A DNA stretch of 64,000 nt from Micromonospora sp. MP36 (GCF_008119785.1 NZ_VSFA01000001.1:62001-126000), one strand, 5' to 3'. Positions 34,283 to 44,674 are shown, counted from the first letter of the stretch. Numbers and translations: made by a program. Notes: a model not told the origin generated them from the letters alone.

Positions 34283-37200
34283 TCACCCTGGCGGCAGGTG
34301 GGCCAGTTGCACCAGGCGTACGCCCTCCCGGCGGGTGACCAGGCGGCCGCGGCCGGGCGGCAGCGGGGCGGCCTTCACCTGGCCGACCAGCGGCCCCTCC
34401 TCCGGCGCGCCGGACATCACCAGGCCAGCGGTGGAGAGCTCCCGCAGCCGCTGGATGATCGGCTCGTACGAGGTCCGGCCGGCGCCGCCGGAGCGGCGGG
34501 CCAGCACCACGTGCAGGCCGACGTCCCGGGCGTGCGGCAGGTGCTCCTCCAGGGCCCGCAACGGGTTGCTGGGCCCGCCGGCCACCAGGTCGTAGTCGTC
34601 CACCAGCACGAACAGCTCCGGCCCGGTCCACCACGATCGGTCGCGCAGCTCGGCCGGGGTTACCTCCGGACCGGCGAGCCGCCCCTGGAGGTAGCCGGCC
34701 GCCGACTCGATCAGCTCGGTGGTGTGCGGCGCCGCCGTGCCGTACCCGATCAGGTGTGGCGTCTCGATCGTGCCCATCAGGCTGCGCCGGTAGTCCACCA
34801 GCATCACCCGGGCCTGGTCCGGGGTGAACCGGTTGACGATCGAGGTGGCCAGCGCCCGCAGGAACGACGACTTGCCGCACTCGGGGTCGCCGAAGACCAC
34901 GAAGTTGGGCTCGGTGGCGAAGTCCAGCACCACCGGGCGCAGGTCCGCCTCGGCCACCCCGATCGGGAAGGCCAGCCCGCTGGTCGCGCCTTGGTCCAGC
35001 TCGGCGTACGGCAGCACCGGCGGGAGCAGCCGTACCGGGGGTGCCGACGGCCCGGTCCAGGCCCCGGCGATCGCCTTGACCAGGTCGGTGGTCTCCGCGC
35101 CCAGGCCGGCGACGCGGGGCATCGCGGCGAGGAAGTGCAGTTCGGTGGCCGTGATTCCCCGCCCCGGCTGGTTTTCCGGCACGGTCGCGGCGACCGGGCG
35201 CTTGACCACCACCGAGTCGGCCGGGTCGCCGAGCCGCAGTTCCAGTCGCGAGCCGAAGAGGTCCCGGATCGCCGGCCGGAAGTCAGACCAGCGCAGGGCG
35301 GTGGCCACCACGTGCACCCCGTACGCCAGGCCCCGGGTGGCCAGCTCGGTGACCAGCGGCTCCAGCTCCTCGTAGTCGGTGCGCAGGGAGTTCCAACCGT
35401 CCACGCCCAGGAACACGTCGCCGAACGGGTCGATGCCCGGCTGCCCGCCGGCCAGCGCCGCCGCCCGCCGCTGGCGCCAGGCCGCCATCGACTCCACGCC
35501 CGCCTCGGCGAAGCGCCGCTCCCGTTCGGCCAGCAGGGCGGCGATCTCGCCGACGGTCCGGCGTACGGTGGTGGCGTCGGCGCGTCCGCTGACCCCGCCG
35601 ACGTGCGGCAGGTCGCGCAGCGCGGCCAGCGCGCCGCCGAAATCCAGGCAATAGACCTGCGCTTCGGCCGGGTGTGGGTGAGGGCCAGCGCGCAGATCAG
35701 CGTGCGCAGCAGGGTCGACCGGCCGCTGCGCGTGGTGCCGACCACGGGCACGTGCCCGGCCGCCCCGTCCAGGGCCAGCCAGTGGAGGTCCCGGCGCTGC
35801 TCGTACGGCTTGTCCACCACGGCCACCGGCACCTGGAGGGCGCCGTGCAGCTCCGGGTTGGCCACGGTGAGCCCGCGTACCGGGTCGGGGCCCACCGGGC
35901 CGAGCAGCTCGTCCAGGGCGGGGGACTCGTCCAGCGGCGGCAGCCACACCTGGTGCGCGGGTGGGCCCTGCCCGGCCAGCCGCCCGACCAGCAGGTCGAG
36001 CAGGGACTCGGTCACCTCCTCCGCGGCGGGCGGCGCGGCCGGGGCGGGCGGCTCGGGCAGCGGCACCGGATGGGTGGAGAAGGCGTGCAGCCGAGGGGCG
36101 CCGGCCGGCGTACCCGCCGCGCCGCCCCGACGGGGCACCGCGCCGGAGACGTACGCGGCCTTGAACCGGACCAGCGGGTCGGTGCCCGCGCGCAGGTAGC
36201 CGTGCCCGGGGCTGCGGGGCAGCTCGTGCGCGTCCGGCACCCCGAGCACCGTCCGGGACTCCAGCGCCGAGAAGGTCCGCAACCCGATCCGGTACGACAG
36301 GTGGGTGTCCAGCCCGCGCAGCCGGCCCTCCTCCAACCGCTGCGAGGCCAGCAGCAGGTGTACGCCGAGCGACCGGCCTACCGGCCGATCTGGACGAAGA
36401 GGTCGATGAAGTCCGGCTTGGCGGAGAGCAGCTCGGAGAACTCGTCGCAGATGAGCAGCAACGACGGCAGCGGGGCGAGCGGGCTGCCGGCCGCCCGGGC
36501 CCGCTCGTAGTCGCGCAGGCTGGCGAAGTTGCCGGCCCGGCGGAGCAGCTCCTGCCGGCGCATCAGCTCGCCGTTGATCGCGTCGACCATGCGGTCGACC
36601 AGGGGCAGCGCGTCGGCCAGGTTGGTGATCACCGCGGCGGTGTGCGGCAGCCGCTCGAAGGGCGCGAAGGTGGCCCCGCCCTTGAAGTCGACCAGGACGA
36701 AGTTGAGCTGCTCGGAGCTGTGCGTGGCGGCCAGCCCCAGCACCAGCGTCCGGAGCAGCTCCGACTTGCCGGAACCGGTGGCCCCGATGAGCAGGCCGTG
36801 CGGGCCCATGCCGTCCTGCGCGGACTCCTTGAGGTCCAGCTCGACGGCGCCGCCGTCGGCGCCCACGCCGATCGGTATTCGCAGCCGGTCCCGGGCGGCC
36901 CGTGGGGCCCAGCCCTGCTCCGCGGTGAAGTTCTGCGGGTCACCGATGCCGAGCAGTTCGGGCAGGCCGGGCTCGGCGCCGGGCGGGGCGTCGGGTCCGC
37001 GTACCGGGCCGGCGAGCCGCAGCGGGGCGAGCCGGCGGGCGACGGCCTCGGCGTCGGCGAGCGCCAGCCCGTCGGCGGTCCCGACCTCGGCGTGCCCCTC
37101 GGCGGAGTGCGAGTGCAGCCGGCCGTCGGCCAGGTCGAGCAGGAGGGCGTACCGGTCGAGCAGGCGGGGCGGCGGGGTGTCCAGGTCGAGCAGGGTGACC

Positions 37201-38222
37201 GCGTCGATGCCGCCGTCCCCGGCGAGGTCGGTGGCCCCGGTCAGGTCACCGCCGTCGAGCACCACCACCACGTGCGGGCCGTCGGTGGCCGGACCCGTCG
37301 GGCTGAACCGGGATCGGCTAGCCAGCACCTCGTCGAGGAGCCGTTCCAGCTCGGCGGCGGAGCTGGTGACCAGCCGGACCGGGCCCAGCGCGTCGGTGCG
37401 GCTCGGGTGGTGGGCGTGCGGCAGCCACTTGACCCACTCCCAGCACGCCCGCCGCTCCGGGCCGGCGCAGACCGCGATCAGCAGTTCGTCCGGGGCGTGG
37501 AAGACGGCGAGCTGGGTGAGCACGGCCCGGGCCAGCGCCTGCGCGGCTGGCGAACCGGCGTCGCCGACGGGGCCGCGTACGAAGACCCGGGCGAAGCTGC
37601 GCAGCGACAGTGCCACCGGCAGGTCCGGCACCACCGCGTACGCGTCGAGGAAGCGCCGCAGCGCCCCCGCGGTCATCGGCTCCAGCTCCTCCAGCGGCCG
37701 GGTGACCGGCGGGATCAGCGGGGTGGCCAGCGTCTGCGGTCCGACCCCGACCCGAACCACGGCGAAGTCGGGGTCGTCCGGCCGGCGCTCCCAGACCCGG
37801 TGGCTGTCCACCGTCGACCAGAGGCGGCCGGGGTCGGGGTGCCGGTAGTAGAGCCCGGCCCGCTGTGCCCCGGCGGTCTCCCGGCCCCGACGCCGCAGCG
37901 TGGCCAGGTGCCGCAGGTAGTCCCGGCGGGCGGCCATCAGCTCCGACTTCCTCGGGCCGGCGCTGCCCCAGGAGGTCATCAGCATCGCCACGGAGGAGAG
38001 CCCGAACATGCCGCCCACCACGTACGAGTAGGCCCCGCCGCCGCGGCCGAACATCATCGCCATCGCCACCGTGCCGCCGAGCATGGGCAGCACCATCAGC
38101 GCCTGCTGCCAGCGCCCACCGGTGGCCACCGGGATCTCCGGCGGCGCCTCGACGGGCAGCTCACCGGCCGGAATCTCCGGCGCCGGGCGGCGTGGCGGCC
38201 GCTTGATGACGACAGTGGACAC
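34283..38222 (-). pseudogene. eccC: eccC, type VII secretion FtsK/SpoIIIE motor ATPase, interrupted by two frameshifts
   Basis: The joined product would be ~1310 residues, the full length of EccC. It starts at GTG 38222 (VSTVVIKRPPRRPAPEIP, ggagg just upstream), has two membrane helices (~residues 38-80) and three ATPase domains. Segment one (38222-36378) holds domain 1 with GATGSGKSELLRTL and ends at TAG 36378-36380 after FVQIGR. Segment two (to ~35670) continues as LGRSLGVHLLLASQRLEEG if one base is restored next to 36380; it holds domain 2 with a degenerate GTTRSGRSTLL. Segment three (to 34283) continues as AEAQVYCLDFGGAL if one G is restored in the run at 35670-35672; it holds domain 3 with GDPECGKSSFL. 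Sequence on both sides is well conserved, so the lesions are recent or are sequencing errors. Confidence 0.85.
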
Positions 38223-38320
38223 TGAGCCTCCCATGGCTCTCGGTAACCCGAGCCTGGCTCATCGTAGGTAAGTCCTGTCGTCCGTCAGCCACGGTTGCCG
38301 TTCAATGTGGAGAGATATCG

Positions 38321-39724
38321 ATGACAAGCGGGCTGGCCCGGGTGACGATCAGCGCCCCGCAGCGCCGGGTGGACGTGGCCCTGCCGGAGCAGGTTCCCCT
38401 GGCCGAGCTGCTGCCGGAGGTGCTCCGGCACGCCGGCGAGGGGCTGGCCGACGACGGGGAGCGGCACGGCGGCTGGGTGCTGCGCCGCACCGACGGGGCG
38501 GTGCTGGCCACCGCGCAGGCGTTGCTGCCGCAGGGCGTCCGCGACGGTGAGGTGCTGCACCTCGTCCCGGCCCGCGCCGAGTGGCCCGAGTTGGAGTACG
38601 ACGACGTGGTCGAGGCGATCGCCGAAGGGGCCCGCCGCCGAGGCGTCGCCTGGTCGCCGGCGGCCACCCGGGCCGCCACGCTGGCTGGGGCGGCCGTGCC
38701 GCTCGCCGTGGGCCTGCTCGCTGTGCTCGCCGCCGGGCCCGGGCACCGGACCGGTTGGCCGGTGGCCGCCGCGGTGGCCCTGCTCCTCGTGCTCGCCGCC
38801 ACCGCCGGCTCCCGGGCGTACGGGGACGGCCTGGTCGGCGCCACCCTCGGTGGGTACGCCCTGCCCTACGCCGCCGCGTCCGGCGCCCTCGCGGTGGGCT
38901 CCGGCGACCCGGTCGGCCCGTTCGGGCCGCTGCGCTGGGTCGGCGCGCCCGAACTGCTGGCCGGCTCAGTGGCGCTGCTCCTGGTGTCGGTGCTCGGCCT
39001 GCTCGGGGTGGCCAGCCGGTCCCGGGTCTTCGTGGCCGGCGCGGCCACCGGCGCCGCCGGGGCACTCGCCGCTCTCGGCGGGCTCTTCCTCGACCCGGCG
39101 GGCACCGCCGCCGTGCTGCTCTGCGGGCTGGTCTTCGCGCTGGGCGGGCTGCCGCTGCTGGCCATCCGGCTCGGCAAGCTGCCGCTGCCGCCGATCACCC
39201 TGCCCGCGACCACCCCGGCCGGCGGTCCCGACGGGGTACGCGACCTGCCGGACCAGGGGCGGGTGCACGCCGCGGTGACCCGGACCGAGGAGATGCTCAC
39301 CGGGATGCTGCTCGGGCACGCCGGGCTGGCGGTCGCCGCCGTGGTGGTGCTCGCCACCGCCGGCGGGCTGGCCGGTCGGCTGCTGGTCGCGGTCGGCTGC
39401 GCGGTGCTGCTGCTGCGCTCCCGGCTCTTCGTGGCGGTCCGCCACCGGGTGCCCGCGGTGGCCGCCGGGCTGGCCGGGTACGCCCTGCTCGGCGCGGTGC
39501 TCGCCGATCGTGCCGGGGTGACCGGCCGGCTGGCGCTGGCCGTCGGCGGGCTCGCCGTGGCCCTGGTCGCGGTGGCGGCCGGCGCCACGTACGCCCGGCG
39601 GCCGGTCTCCCCGTACCTCGGGAGGCTGGCCGACCTGACCGACACCGCGCTGGTGGTCTCCCTGGTCCCGGTGGCCTGCGCGGTGCTGGACCTCTACGAC
39701 CGGGCCCGCGGGCTGCTCGGCTGA
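38321..39724 (+). CDS. eccD: EccD, type VII secretion membrane channel component
   Basis: A 467-residue protein with ggaga before ATG 38321. Residues ~1-85 are the ubiquitin-like (YukD-type) domain (LARVTISAPQRRVDVALPEQ, VRDGEVLHLVPA). From ~residue 110 to the end there are about eleven hydrophobic helices, with a central cytoplasmic loop (RLGKLPLPPITLPATTP). Length and layout match EccD/Snm4. EccD forms the largest part of the ESX inner-membrane pore together with EccB, EccC and EccE. Here it is divergent from eccC and mycP, across 98 bp that must hold both promoters. No eccB, eccE, or WXG100 substrate gene is in the window. Confidence 0.92.
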   Translation: MTSGLARVTISAPQRRVDVALPEQVPLAELLPEVLRHAGEGLADDGERHGGWVLRRTDGAVLATAQALLPQGVRDGEVLHLVPARAEWPELEYDDVVEAIAEGARRRGVAWSPAATRAATLAGAAVPLAVGLLAVLAAGPGHRTGWPVAAAVALLLVLAATAGSRAYGDGLVGATLGGYALPYAAASGALAVGSGDPVGPFGPLRWVGAPELLAGSVALLLVSVLGLLGVASRSRVFVAGAATGAAGALAALGGLFLDPAGTAAVLLCGLVFALGGLPLLAIRLGKLPLPPITLPATTPAGGPDGVRDLPDQGRVHAAVTRTEEMLTGMLLGHAGLAVAAVVVLATAGGLAGRLLVAVGCAVLLLRSRLFVAVRHRVPAVAAGLAGYALLGAVLADRAGVTGRLALAVGGLAVALVAVAAGATYARRPVSPYLGRLADLTDTALVVSLVPVACAVLDLYDRARGLLG

Positions 39725-39747
39725 CCCAGCGGAACAGGCGCTACGCG

Positions 39748-39783
39748 CGGGCCCGGGTCGCTCGGCTGAGCGGCCCGGGCCCG
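39748..39783. terminator. Bidirectional hairpin terminator between eccD and ppa
   Basis: The arm CGGGCCCGGG (39748-39757) pairs with CCCGGGCCCG (39774-39783); after one mismatch, CGCTC (39759-39763) pairs with GAGCG (39768-39772) around the loop ggct. It lies in the 72-bp gap between two convergent genes. Confidence 0.75.
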
Positions 39784-39796
39784 TCGACGTCGAAGA

Positions 39797-40297
39797 TCAG
39801 TGCTCGCCGCGCTCGGCGGCCTCCTTGGCGCGCTGGAACGAGGCCCGGATCTCGGCCTCGGCCTCGGTACGCCCCACCCAGGTCGCGCCCTCGACCGACT
39901 TGCCCGGCTCCAGGTCCTTGTACACCTCGAAGAAGTGCTGGATCTCCAGCCGGTCGAACTCGCCCAGGTGGTGGATGTCCCGCAGGTGCTCCTGGCGCGG
40001 GTCCTCGTAGGGCACGCAGAGGACCTTGTCGTCGCCGCCCTTCTCGTCGGTCATCCGGAACATGCCGATCGTGCGGCAGCGGATCAGGCAACCCGGGAAG
40101 GTGGGCTCGGGGACCAGCACCAGCGCGTCCAGCGGGTCGCCGTCCTCGCCCAGCGTGCCCTCGATGAAGCCGTAGTCAGCGGGGTACTGCGTGGAGGTGA
40201 AGAGCGTGCGGTCCAGCCGGATCCGGCCGGTCGCGTGGTCCACCTCGTACTTGTTGCGGTGACCCTTGGGGATCTCAACCGTGACGTCGAAATCCAT
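39797..40297 (-). CDS. ppa: Soluble inorganic pyrophosphatase (family I)
   Basis: A 166-residue protein of normal family length. Active-site blocks are [11 protein letters not shown] near the N-terminus, [28 protein letters not shown] with the DxDPxD metal-binding aspartates, [19 protein letters not shown], and [17 protein letters not shown]. It hydrolyses PPi and drives biosynthetic reactions. It is divergent from dacB, as in M. tuberculosis (Rv3628/Rv3627c), and convergent with eccD. Confidence 0.97.
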   Translation of the reverse strand: MDFDVTVEIPKGHRNKYEVDHATGRIRLDRTLFTSTQYPADYGFIEGTLGEDGDPLDALVLVPEPTFPGCLIRCRTIGMFRMTDEKGGDDKVLCVPYEDPRQEHLRDIHHLGEFDRLEIQHFFEVYKDLEPGKSVEGATWVGRTEAEAEIRASFQRAKEAAERGEH

Positions 40298-40453
40298 CTC
40301 GCACGCTCCCTCGTTTGCCCACGCTGGCTAACGGAAACCAGTGGCGCCGCGCTCCCGGAAGGGCGAATGACCCCCACCGGCTCCGGCCGCCGCATAGTGT
40401 TCGGACCGAAGTAGTGTCACCCAGGGTGCTTTTGAGCGGGGGAGGAGGGGGTC

Positions 40454-42253
40454 GTGGGGAGGGAAGATTCACACTACCGCCCCGAAGGGGTTGACGGGCC
40501 GAAGTTCGGCCGTTCCGGTTCCGGCGGCGCCACCGGCCGGGTGCCGGTCCCCGACGCGCATCTTCCGCGTACCCCGGGCCGGGCTACCGGGTCCGCCTCC
40601 GTCGGCCGCGATCCCGACCGGTACGGCGCCAACCCGGTGGGCCGGGCCGATCCGGGACAGTACGGCCCGGACCCGACGGCCCCGCTGAGCTGGCCCACGC
40701 CCGACCTGCCGGGCGGGGTGCCGGTGAGCCCGCCGGCAGGCGGCATGCCGGTGAGTCCGCCCGCCCCGCCGTACGGCCCCGCCCCGGTCCCCGCCCCGCC
40801 GCCCCGCCGGAGTCGGCTCCGGCTGCTGGCCGTGCTGGCCGCCGTGCTGGTGCTCGCCCTGGCCGGCGCCGGGCTGGCCGTGGTCCCCCCCGGCCCGCTG
40901 GCCGGCTGGCTGGGCGAGGCCGGCACGCCCCGGGCGAGCGCCCAGCCGCCCGAGCCCGACCCGCCGGCCGTGCTGGCCGGCCTCGACGCCAACGCGCCCC
41001 TGCCCACCCCCGACGGGGTGCGCGCCGCGCTCGAACCGCTGGTCGGCGCCGCGGCGCTCGGTGACCGGGTGAACGTGTCGGTGGCCGACGTGACCACCGG
41101 CCGCGAGCTCTATGGCCGCGGCCAGGACAGCCCCACGGTGCCCGCGTCGGTGACCAAGCTGGCGACCGCCGTCGCGGTGCTGGTCGCCCGGGGGCCGGCG
41201 TACCGGATTCCCACCCGGGCCGTGGCCGGCGCGGCCCCCGGCGAGGTGGTCCTGGTGGGCGGCGGCGACCCGACCCTCGCCGTCGACAAGGACGGCTTCT
41301 ACCCGAACGCGGCCCGGCTGGACGACCTCGCCGCCCAGGTGCGCAAGGCGCTCGGCGGCACCGCCCCGACCAAGGTCACGGTCGACTCGTCCCTGTTCAG
41401 CGGCCCGGTCTACGAGCCCGGCTGGGACGCCGACATCCCCACCGGCGGGTTCGGCGCGGCGATCACCGCGCTGACGACCGACGCCGCCCGGCAGGATCCC
41501 GCGGGGGCCCGGGAGAACTTCGACGAGACCCACGGCGCGGCCGACCGGGTGCCCAACCCGGACCTGACCGCCGGCCGCCAGTTCGCCAAGCTGCTCGGGC
41601 TCTCCGGCGACGCCGCCCAGGTCAAGCGCGGCACCGCGCCCGCCGCCTCCGGCGCCTCGGCGGGGGCGACGCCCGCGCCCGGCACCGAGCTGGGCAAGGT
41701 CGAGTCGCTGCCGCTGGTCCGGCTGGTCGACATCATGATCAGCGACAGCGACAACGTGATCGCCGAGTACCTGGCCCGGCAGGTGGCCCTCGCCAAGGGC
41801 AAGCCGGCGTCGTTCACCGGCGGCGCGGCCGCCACCGACCAGGTGATCGGCGAGCTGGGCCTGCCGGCCGACGAGATCAGCCTGGCCGACGGCAGCGGCC
41901 TGTCCCGGACCAACCGGATCAGCCCCTCACTGCTCACCGACCTGATCACCCTCGCCGGCAACGGCACCCATCCCGAGCTGGCGGCCATCTTCGGCGGCCT
42001 GCCGGTCGGTGCCTGGTCCGGGACCCTGGGCGACCGGTACCAGGCGTCGGTGACCAAGGCCGGGGCCGGCGTGGTCCGGGCCAAGACCGGCACGCTGACC
42101 GGGGTCAACGCGATCGCCGGGCTGGTCACCACCGCCGACAACCGGCTGCTCACCTTCGCCGTGCTCACCGACCGGACGACCGGCAGCCTCGACGACACCC
42201 GGGAGGCCCTCGACCGGATCAGCTCCACGCTGGCTCGCTGCGGCTGCCGCTGA
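40454..42253 (+). CDS. dacB: D-alanyl-D-alanine carboxypeptidase/endopeptidase (PBP4, DacB type)
   Basis: A 599-residue protein from GTG 40454 (MGREDSHYRPEGV). The first ~120 residues are a Gly/Pro-rich cytoplasmic region with repeats of PVSPPAGG type, then one membrane helix (RLLAVLAAVLVLALAGAGLAV, ~residues 118-140). The peptidase S13 domain follows with SVTK (PASVTKLATAV), SDN (ISDSDNVIAEY) and KTG (RAKTGTLTGV) motifs. It trims or cleaves peptidoglycan cross-links outside the membrane. Neighbour order ppa-dacB-DUF2342-tilS-hpt is conserved in actinobacteria. The long Pro-rich cytoplasmic leader is longer than in Mycobacterium. Confidence 0.92.
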   Translation: MGREDSHYRPEGVDGPKFGRSGSGGATGRVPVPDAHLPRTPGRATGSASVGRDPDRYGANPVGRADPGQYGPDPTAPLSWPTPDLPGGVPVSPPAGGMPVSPPAPPYGPAPVPAPPPRRSRLRLLAVLAAVLVLALAGAGLAVVPPGPLAGWLGEAGTPRASAQPPEPDPPAVLAGLDANAPLPTPDGVRAALEPLVGAAALGDRVNVSVADVTTGRELYGRGQDSPTVPASVTKLATAVAVLVARGPAYRIPTRAVAGAAPGEVVLVGGGDPTLAVDKDGFYPNAARLDDLAAQVRKALGGTAPTKVTVDSSLFSGPVYEPGWDADIPTGGFGAAITALTTDAARQDPAGARENFDETHGAADRVPNPDLTAGRQFAKLLGLSGDAAQVKRGTAPAASGASAGATPAPGTELGKVESLPLVRLVDIMISDSDNVIAEYLARQVALAKGKPASFTGGAAATDQVIGELGLPADEISLADGSGLSRTNRISPSLLTDLITLAGNGTHPELAAIFGGLPVGAWSGTLGDRYQASVTKAGAGVVRAKTGTLTGVNAIAGLVTTADNRLLTFAVLTDRTTGSLDDTREALDRISSTLARCGCR

Positions 42254-42266
42254 CCGTGCCGCCGGT

Positions 42267-42291
42267 GCGACCGCTGTCGATCGGCGGTCGC
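42267..42291 (+). terminator. Weak hairpin after dacB
   Basis: GCGACCGC (42267-42274) pairs with GCGGTCGC (42284-42291) around a 9-nt loop, 14 bp after the dacB stop. Short stem, no T-tract. Confidence 0.35.
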
Positions 42292-42320
42292 GAGCCCGGG
42301 TCGGGGTGTCGCGGCGCGGG

Positions 42321-42326
42321 TACGGT
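42321..42326 (+). promoter_or_regulatory. Candidate -10 box for leaderless DUF2342 gene
   Basis: TACGGT followed by 6 nt and ATG 42333; no ribosome site. It would drive the metalloprotein gene and tilS. Confidence 0.45.
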
Positions 42327-42332
42327 GGGTTC

Positions 42333-43400
42333 ATGGCGCAGTTCGTGGACTGGGATCTGGCCGCCGCCACCGCGGGGGCACTGGGCAAGTCGGGCCCCCG
42401 GGTGTCGTACGCCGAGGCCACCGATGTCGTCAGCGAGCTGCGACGGCTGACCGAGGACGCGGCGTTGCACGTCGCCGACTACACTGGCCTGCGCGCCCAG
42501 GTCGCCCACCCGCCCGTACGCGTGGTGGACCGCCGGGACTGGGCGGCCGCGAACATCGCCGGGCTGCGCGAGGTGATCACTCCGCTGGTGAACCGCATCT
42601 CCGGTGACAAGCGGCCCGGGCCGCTGACCGAGGCGATCGGGTCCCGGCTCACCGGGGTGCAGGCCGGCAGCGTGCTGGCGTACCTCTCCGGCCGGGTGCT
42701 CGGCCAGTACGAGGTCTTCGCCGGCGACCCCGGCCAACTCCTGTTGGTGGCGCCGAACATCGTCGAGGTGGAGCGGAAACTGGCGGCCGACCCCCGGGAC
42801 TTCCGGCTCTGGGTCTGCCTGCACGAGGTGACCCACCGGACCCAGTTCACCGCCGTGCCGTGGATGCGCGCGTACTTCCTGAGTGAGGTGCAGGCGTTCG
42901 TGGACGCCGCGCAGGCGGGCGAAAAGCTGCTGGAACGGCTGCGGCGGGGCGTCGCCACGCTCTCCGACGCGGTACGGGACCCGGAGAGCCGGGCCAGCGT
43001 GCTGGACATCGTGCAGACCCCGGCCCAGCGGGCCGTGCTCGACCGGCTCACCGCGCTGATGACCCTGCTCGAGGGGCACGCCGAATTCGTCATGGACGGC
43101 GTCGGGCCGCAGGTCATCCCCAGCGTCGAGTCGATCCGCGCGGCGTTCAACCGGCGCCGGGAGTCGGGCAACCCGCTGGAGAAGGCGATCCGCCGGCTGC
43201 TCGGCATCGAGGTCAAGATGCGCCAGTACGCCGAGGGCCGCAAGTTCGTGCACGGTGTGGTTGACCGGGTCGGCATGGCCGGCTTCAACAAGATCTTCGA
43301 CTCGCCGCTGACCCTGCCCCGGCTGGACGAGCTGGGTGACCCGGACGCCTGGGTGGCCCGGGTGCACGGGCCGACCGGCGCGACCCCGGCCGCCTACTGA
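42333..43400 (+). CDS. DUF2342 zinc-dependent metalloprotease-like protein
   Basis: A 355-residue soluble protein. It carries a zincin-type motif in LWVCLHEVTHRTQF (HEVTH) and a downstream glutamate-rich helix (LLEGHAEFVMD), the pattern of the DUF2342 family often annotated as 'coenzyme F420 biosynthesis associated' because of neighbourhood in some genomes. No proteolytic substrate is known. The M. tuberculosis counterpart, Rv3626c, lies at the same place between dacB and tilS. The ATG is preceded by a -10-like box with leaderless spacing; the next gene follows after 4 bp. Confidence 0.88.
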   Translation: MAQFVDWDLAAATAGALGKSGPRVSYAEATDVVSELRRLTEDAALHVADYTGLRAQVAHPPVRVVDRRDWAAANIAGLREVITPLVNRISGDKRPGPLTEAIGSRLTGVQAGSVLAYLSGRVLGQYEVFAGDPGQLLLVAPNIVEVERKLAADPRDFRLWVCLHEVTHRTQFTAVPWMRAYFLSEVQAFVDAAQAGEKLLERLRRGVATLSDAVRDPESRASVLDIVQTPAQRAVLDRLTALMTLLEGHAEFVMDGVGPQVIPSVESIRAAFNRRRESGNPLEKAIRRLLGIEVKMRQYAEGRKFVHGVVDRVGMAGFNKIFDSPLTLPRLDELGDPDAWVARVHGPTGATPAAY

Positions 43401-43404
43401 GCCC

Positions 43405-44535
43405 GTGGCCGCGCTCGCCCCGCCGGTCGCCGCCGTCCGGCTCGCCGTACGCCGGGCGTTGACCGGGCTGCCCGGGGACGGGCCGGTGCTGGTGGCCTGC
43501 TCCGGCGGCGCCGACTCGCTCGCGTTGGCGGCGGCCACCGCCTTCGTGGCGCCCCGCCTCGGCCGGCGCGCCGGCCTGGTGACCGTCGACCACGGCCTGC
43601 AACCCGGCTCGGCGGAGCGGGCCGAGGCGGTCGCCCGCTGGGCCCGCGAGCGGGGTCTGGACCCGGTGGAGGCGGTGCCGGTGCGGGTCGACGGGCGTAC
43701 CGGCGGCCCGGAGGCGGCCGCCCGCGAGGCCCGGTACGAGGCGCTGGTCGGCGCCGGCCACCGGCACTCGGCCGCTGCGGTGCTGCTCGGGCACACCCGC
43801 GACGACCAGGCCGAGACGGTGCTGCTCGCGCTGGCCCGGGGTGCCGGCCCGCGCGGCTTGGCCGGCATGCCGGAGCGCCGCGAGCTGGCCGGGGTGCCGC
43901 TGCTGCGTCCGCTGCTCGACGTCTCCCGGGAGGACACCCGCAAGGCCTGCGCCGCGCTCGGGCTCACCCCGTGGGACGACCCGCACAACGCCGACCCGGC
44001 GTACGCGCGCGCCCGGGTCCGGGCCGACGTGCTGCCCGCGCTGGTCCGCGCGCTCGGCCCCGGGGTGGTGGACAACCTGGCGCGGACCGCCCGCCTGGTG
44101 GCGGCCGACACCGCCGCCCTCGACGCCCTCGCCGCCGCCGCGCTCGCCGCCCCGGCACCCGTCGAGCCGGCAGCAGGCGCGGCGGCATCCGGCCCGGAGC
44201 CGTCGGCGCGGGCGGAAGTCCGGCCCGGCGCCGCTCCGACCCCAGCCGGGGGTTCCGCGCCCGCGCCGTCCTCGACGGACGGCGCGACGGTGATCCGGCC
44301 GGTGCGGGCGGCCGAGGGCGGCCTGTCTGTCGCGGCGCTGGCCGCGTTGCCGGCCGCGGTACGCACCCGGGTGCTGCACGCCTGGGCCCGGGGTCTCGGC
44401 GCCTCGCCGGGCGCGCTGTCGCACCGGCACGTCGCCGCGCTGGACGCCCTGGTCACCGACTGGCACGGCCAGGGTCCGGTACACCTGCCCGGCGGCCTGC
44501 CGGTGATCCGCCGCGACGGCCGCCTGACCACCTGA
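43405..44535 (+). CDS. tilS: tRNA(Ile)-lysidine synthase
   Basis: A 376-residue protein from GTG 43405, four bases after the previous stop. The N-terminal PP-loop ATPase is clear: VLVACSGGADSLALAAA (SGGxDS), VTVDHGLQPGS, LLGHTRDDQAETVLLALARG and LLRPLLDVSR. TilS ligates lysine to C34 of the CAU-anticodon tRNA(Ile), changing its decoding from AUG to AUA. Between ~residues 250 and 297 there is an Ala/Pro/Gly-rich insert before the C-terminal helical part (TRVLHAWARGLGA). AUA codons are rare in this GC-rich genome but the enzyme remains essential. Confidence 0.93.
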   Translation: MAALAPPVAAVRLAVRRALTGLPGDGPVLVACSGGADSLALAAATAFVAPRLGRRAGLVTVDHGLQPGSAERAEAVARWARERGLDPVEAVPVRVDGRTGGPEAAAREARYEALVGAGHRHSAAAVLLGHTRDDQAETVLLALARGAGPRGLAGMPERRELAGVPLLRPLLDVSREDTRKACAALGLTPWDDPHNADPAYARARVRADVLPALVRALGPGVVDNLARTARLVAADTAALDALAAAALAAPAPVEPAAGAAASGPEPSARAEVRPGAAPTPAGGSAPAPSSTDGATVIRPVRAAEGGLSVAALAALPAAVRTRVLHAWARGLGASPGALSHRHVAALDALVTDWHGQGPVHLPGGLPVIRRDGRLTT

Positions 44536-44674
44536 GCAGTGTCGCCGGGATGAGTGGCGGGCTTGGGCCACCAGGTCGCCGAGGTGGCGCTGACTGCGGC
44601 CTCGGCTGCCGCAAGATCGGCGAGCCGGCATCGGCGGCGGTGCGTGCCGGTGAGCCCCGATCCTGGGCTGGTGA

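Noticed and set aside
36370..36385. Programmed frameshift in eccC
   Set aside because: No slippery heptamer is visible, EccC is not known to use recoding, and a second independent frame break occurs 700 bp further on.
44536..44674. Possible small gene or RNA between tilS and the AraC-type regulator
   Set aside because: Short frames on both strands lack starts with ribosome sites; no tRNA cloverleaf or strong hairpin could be drawn.
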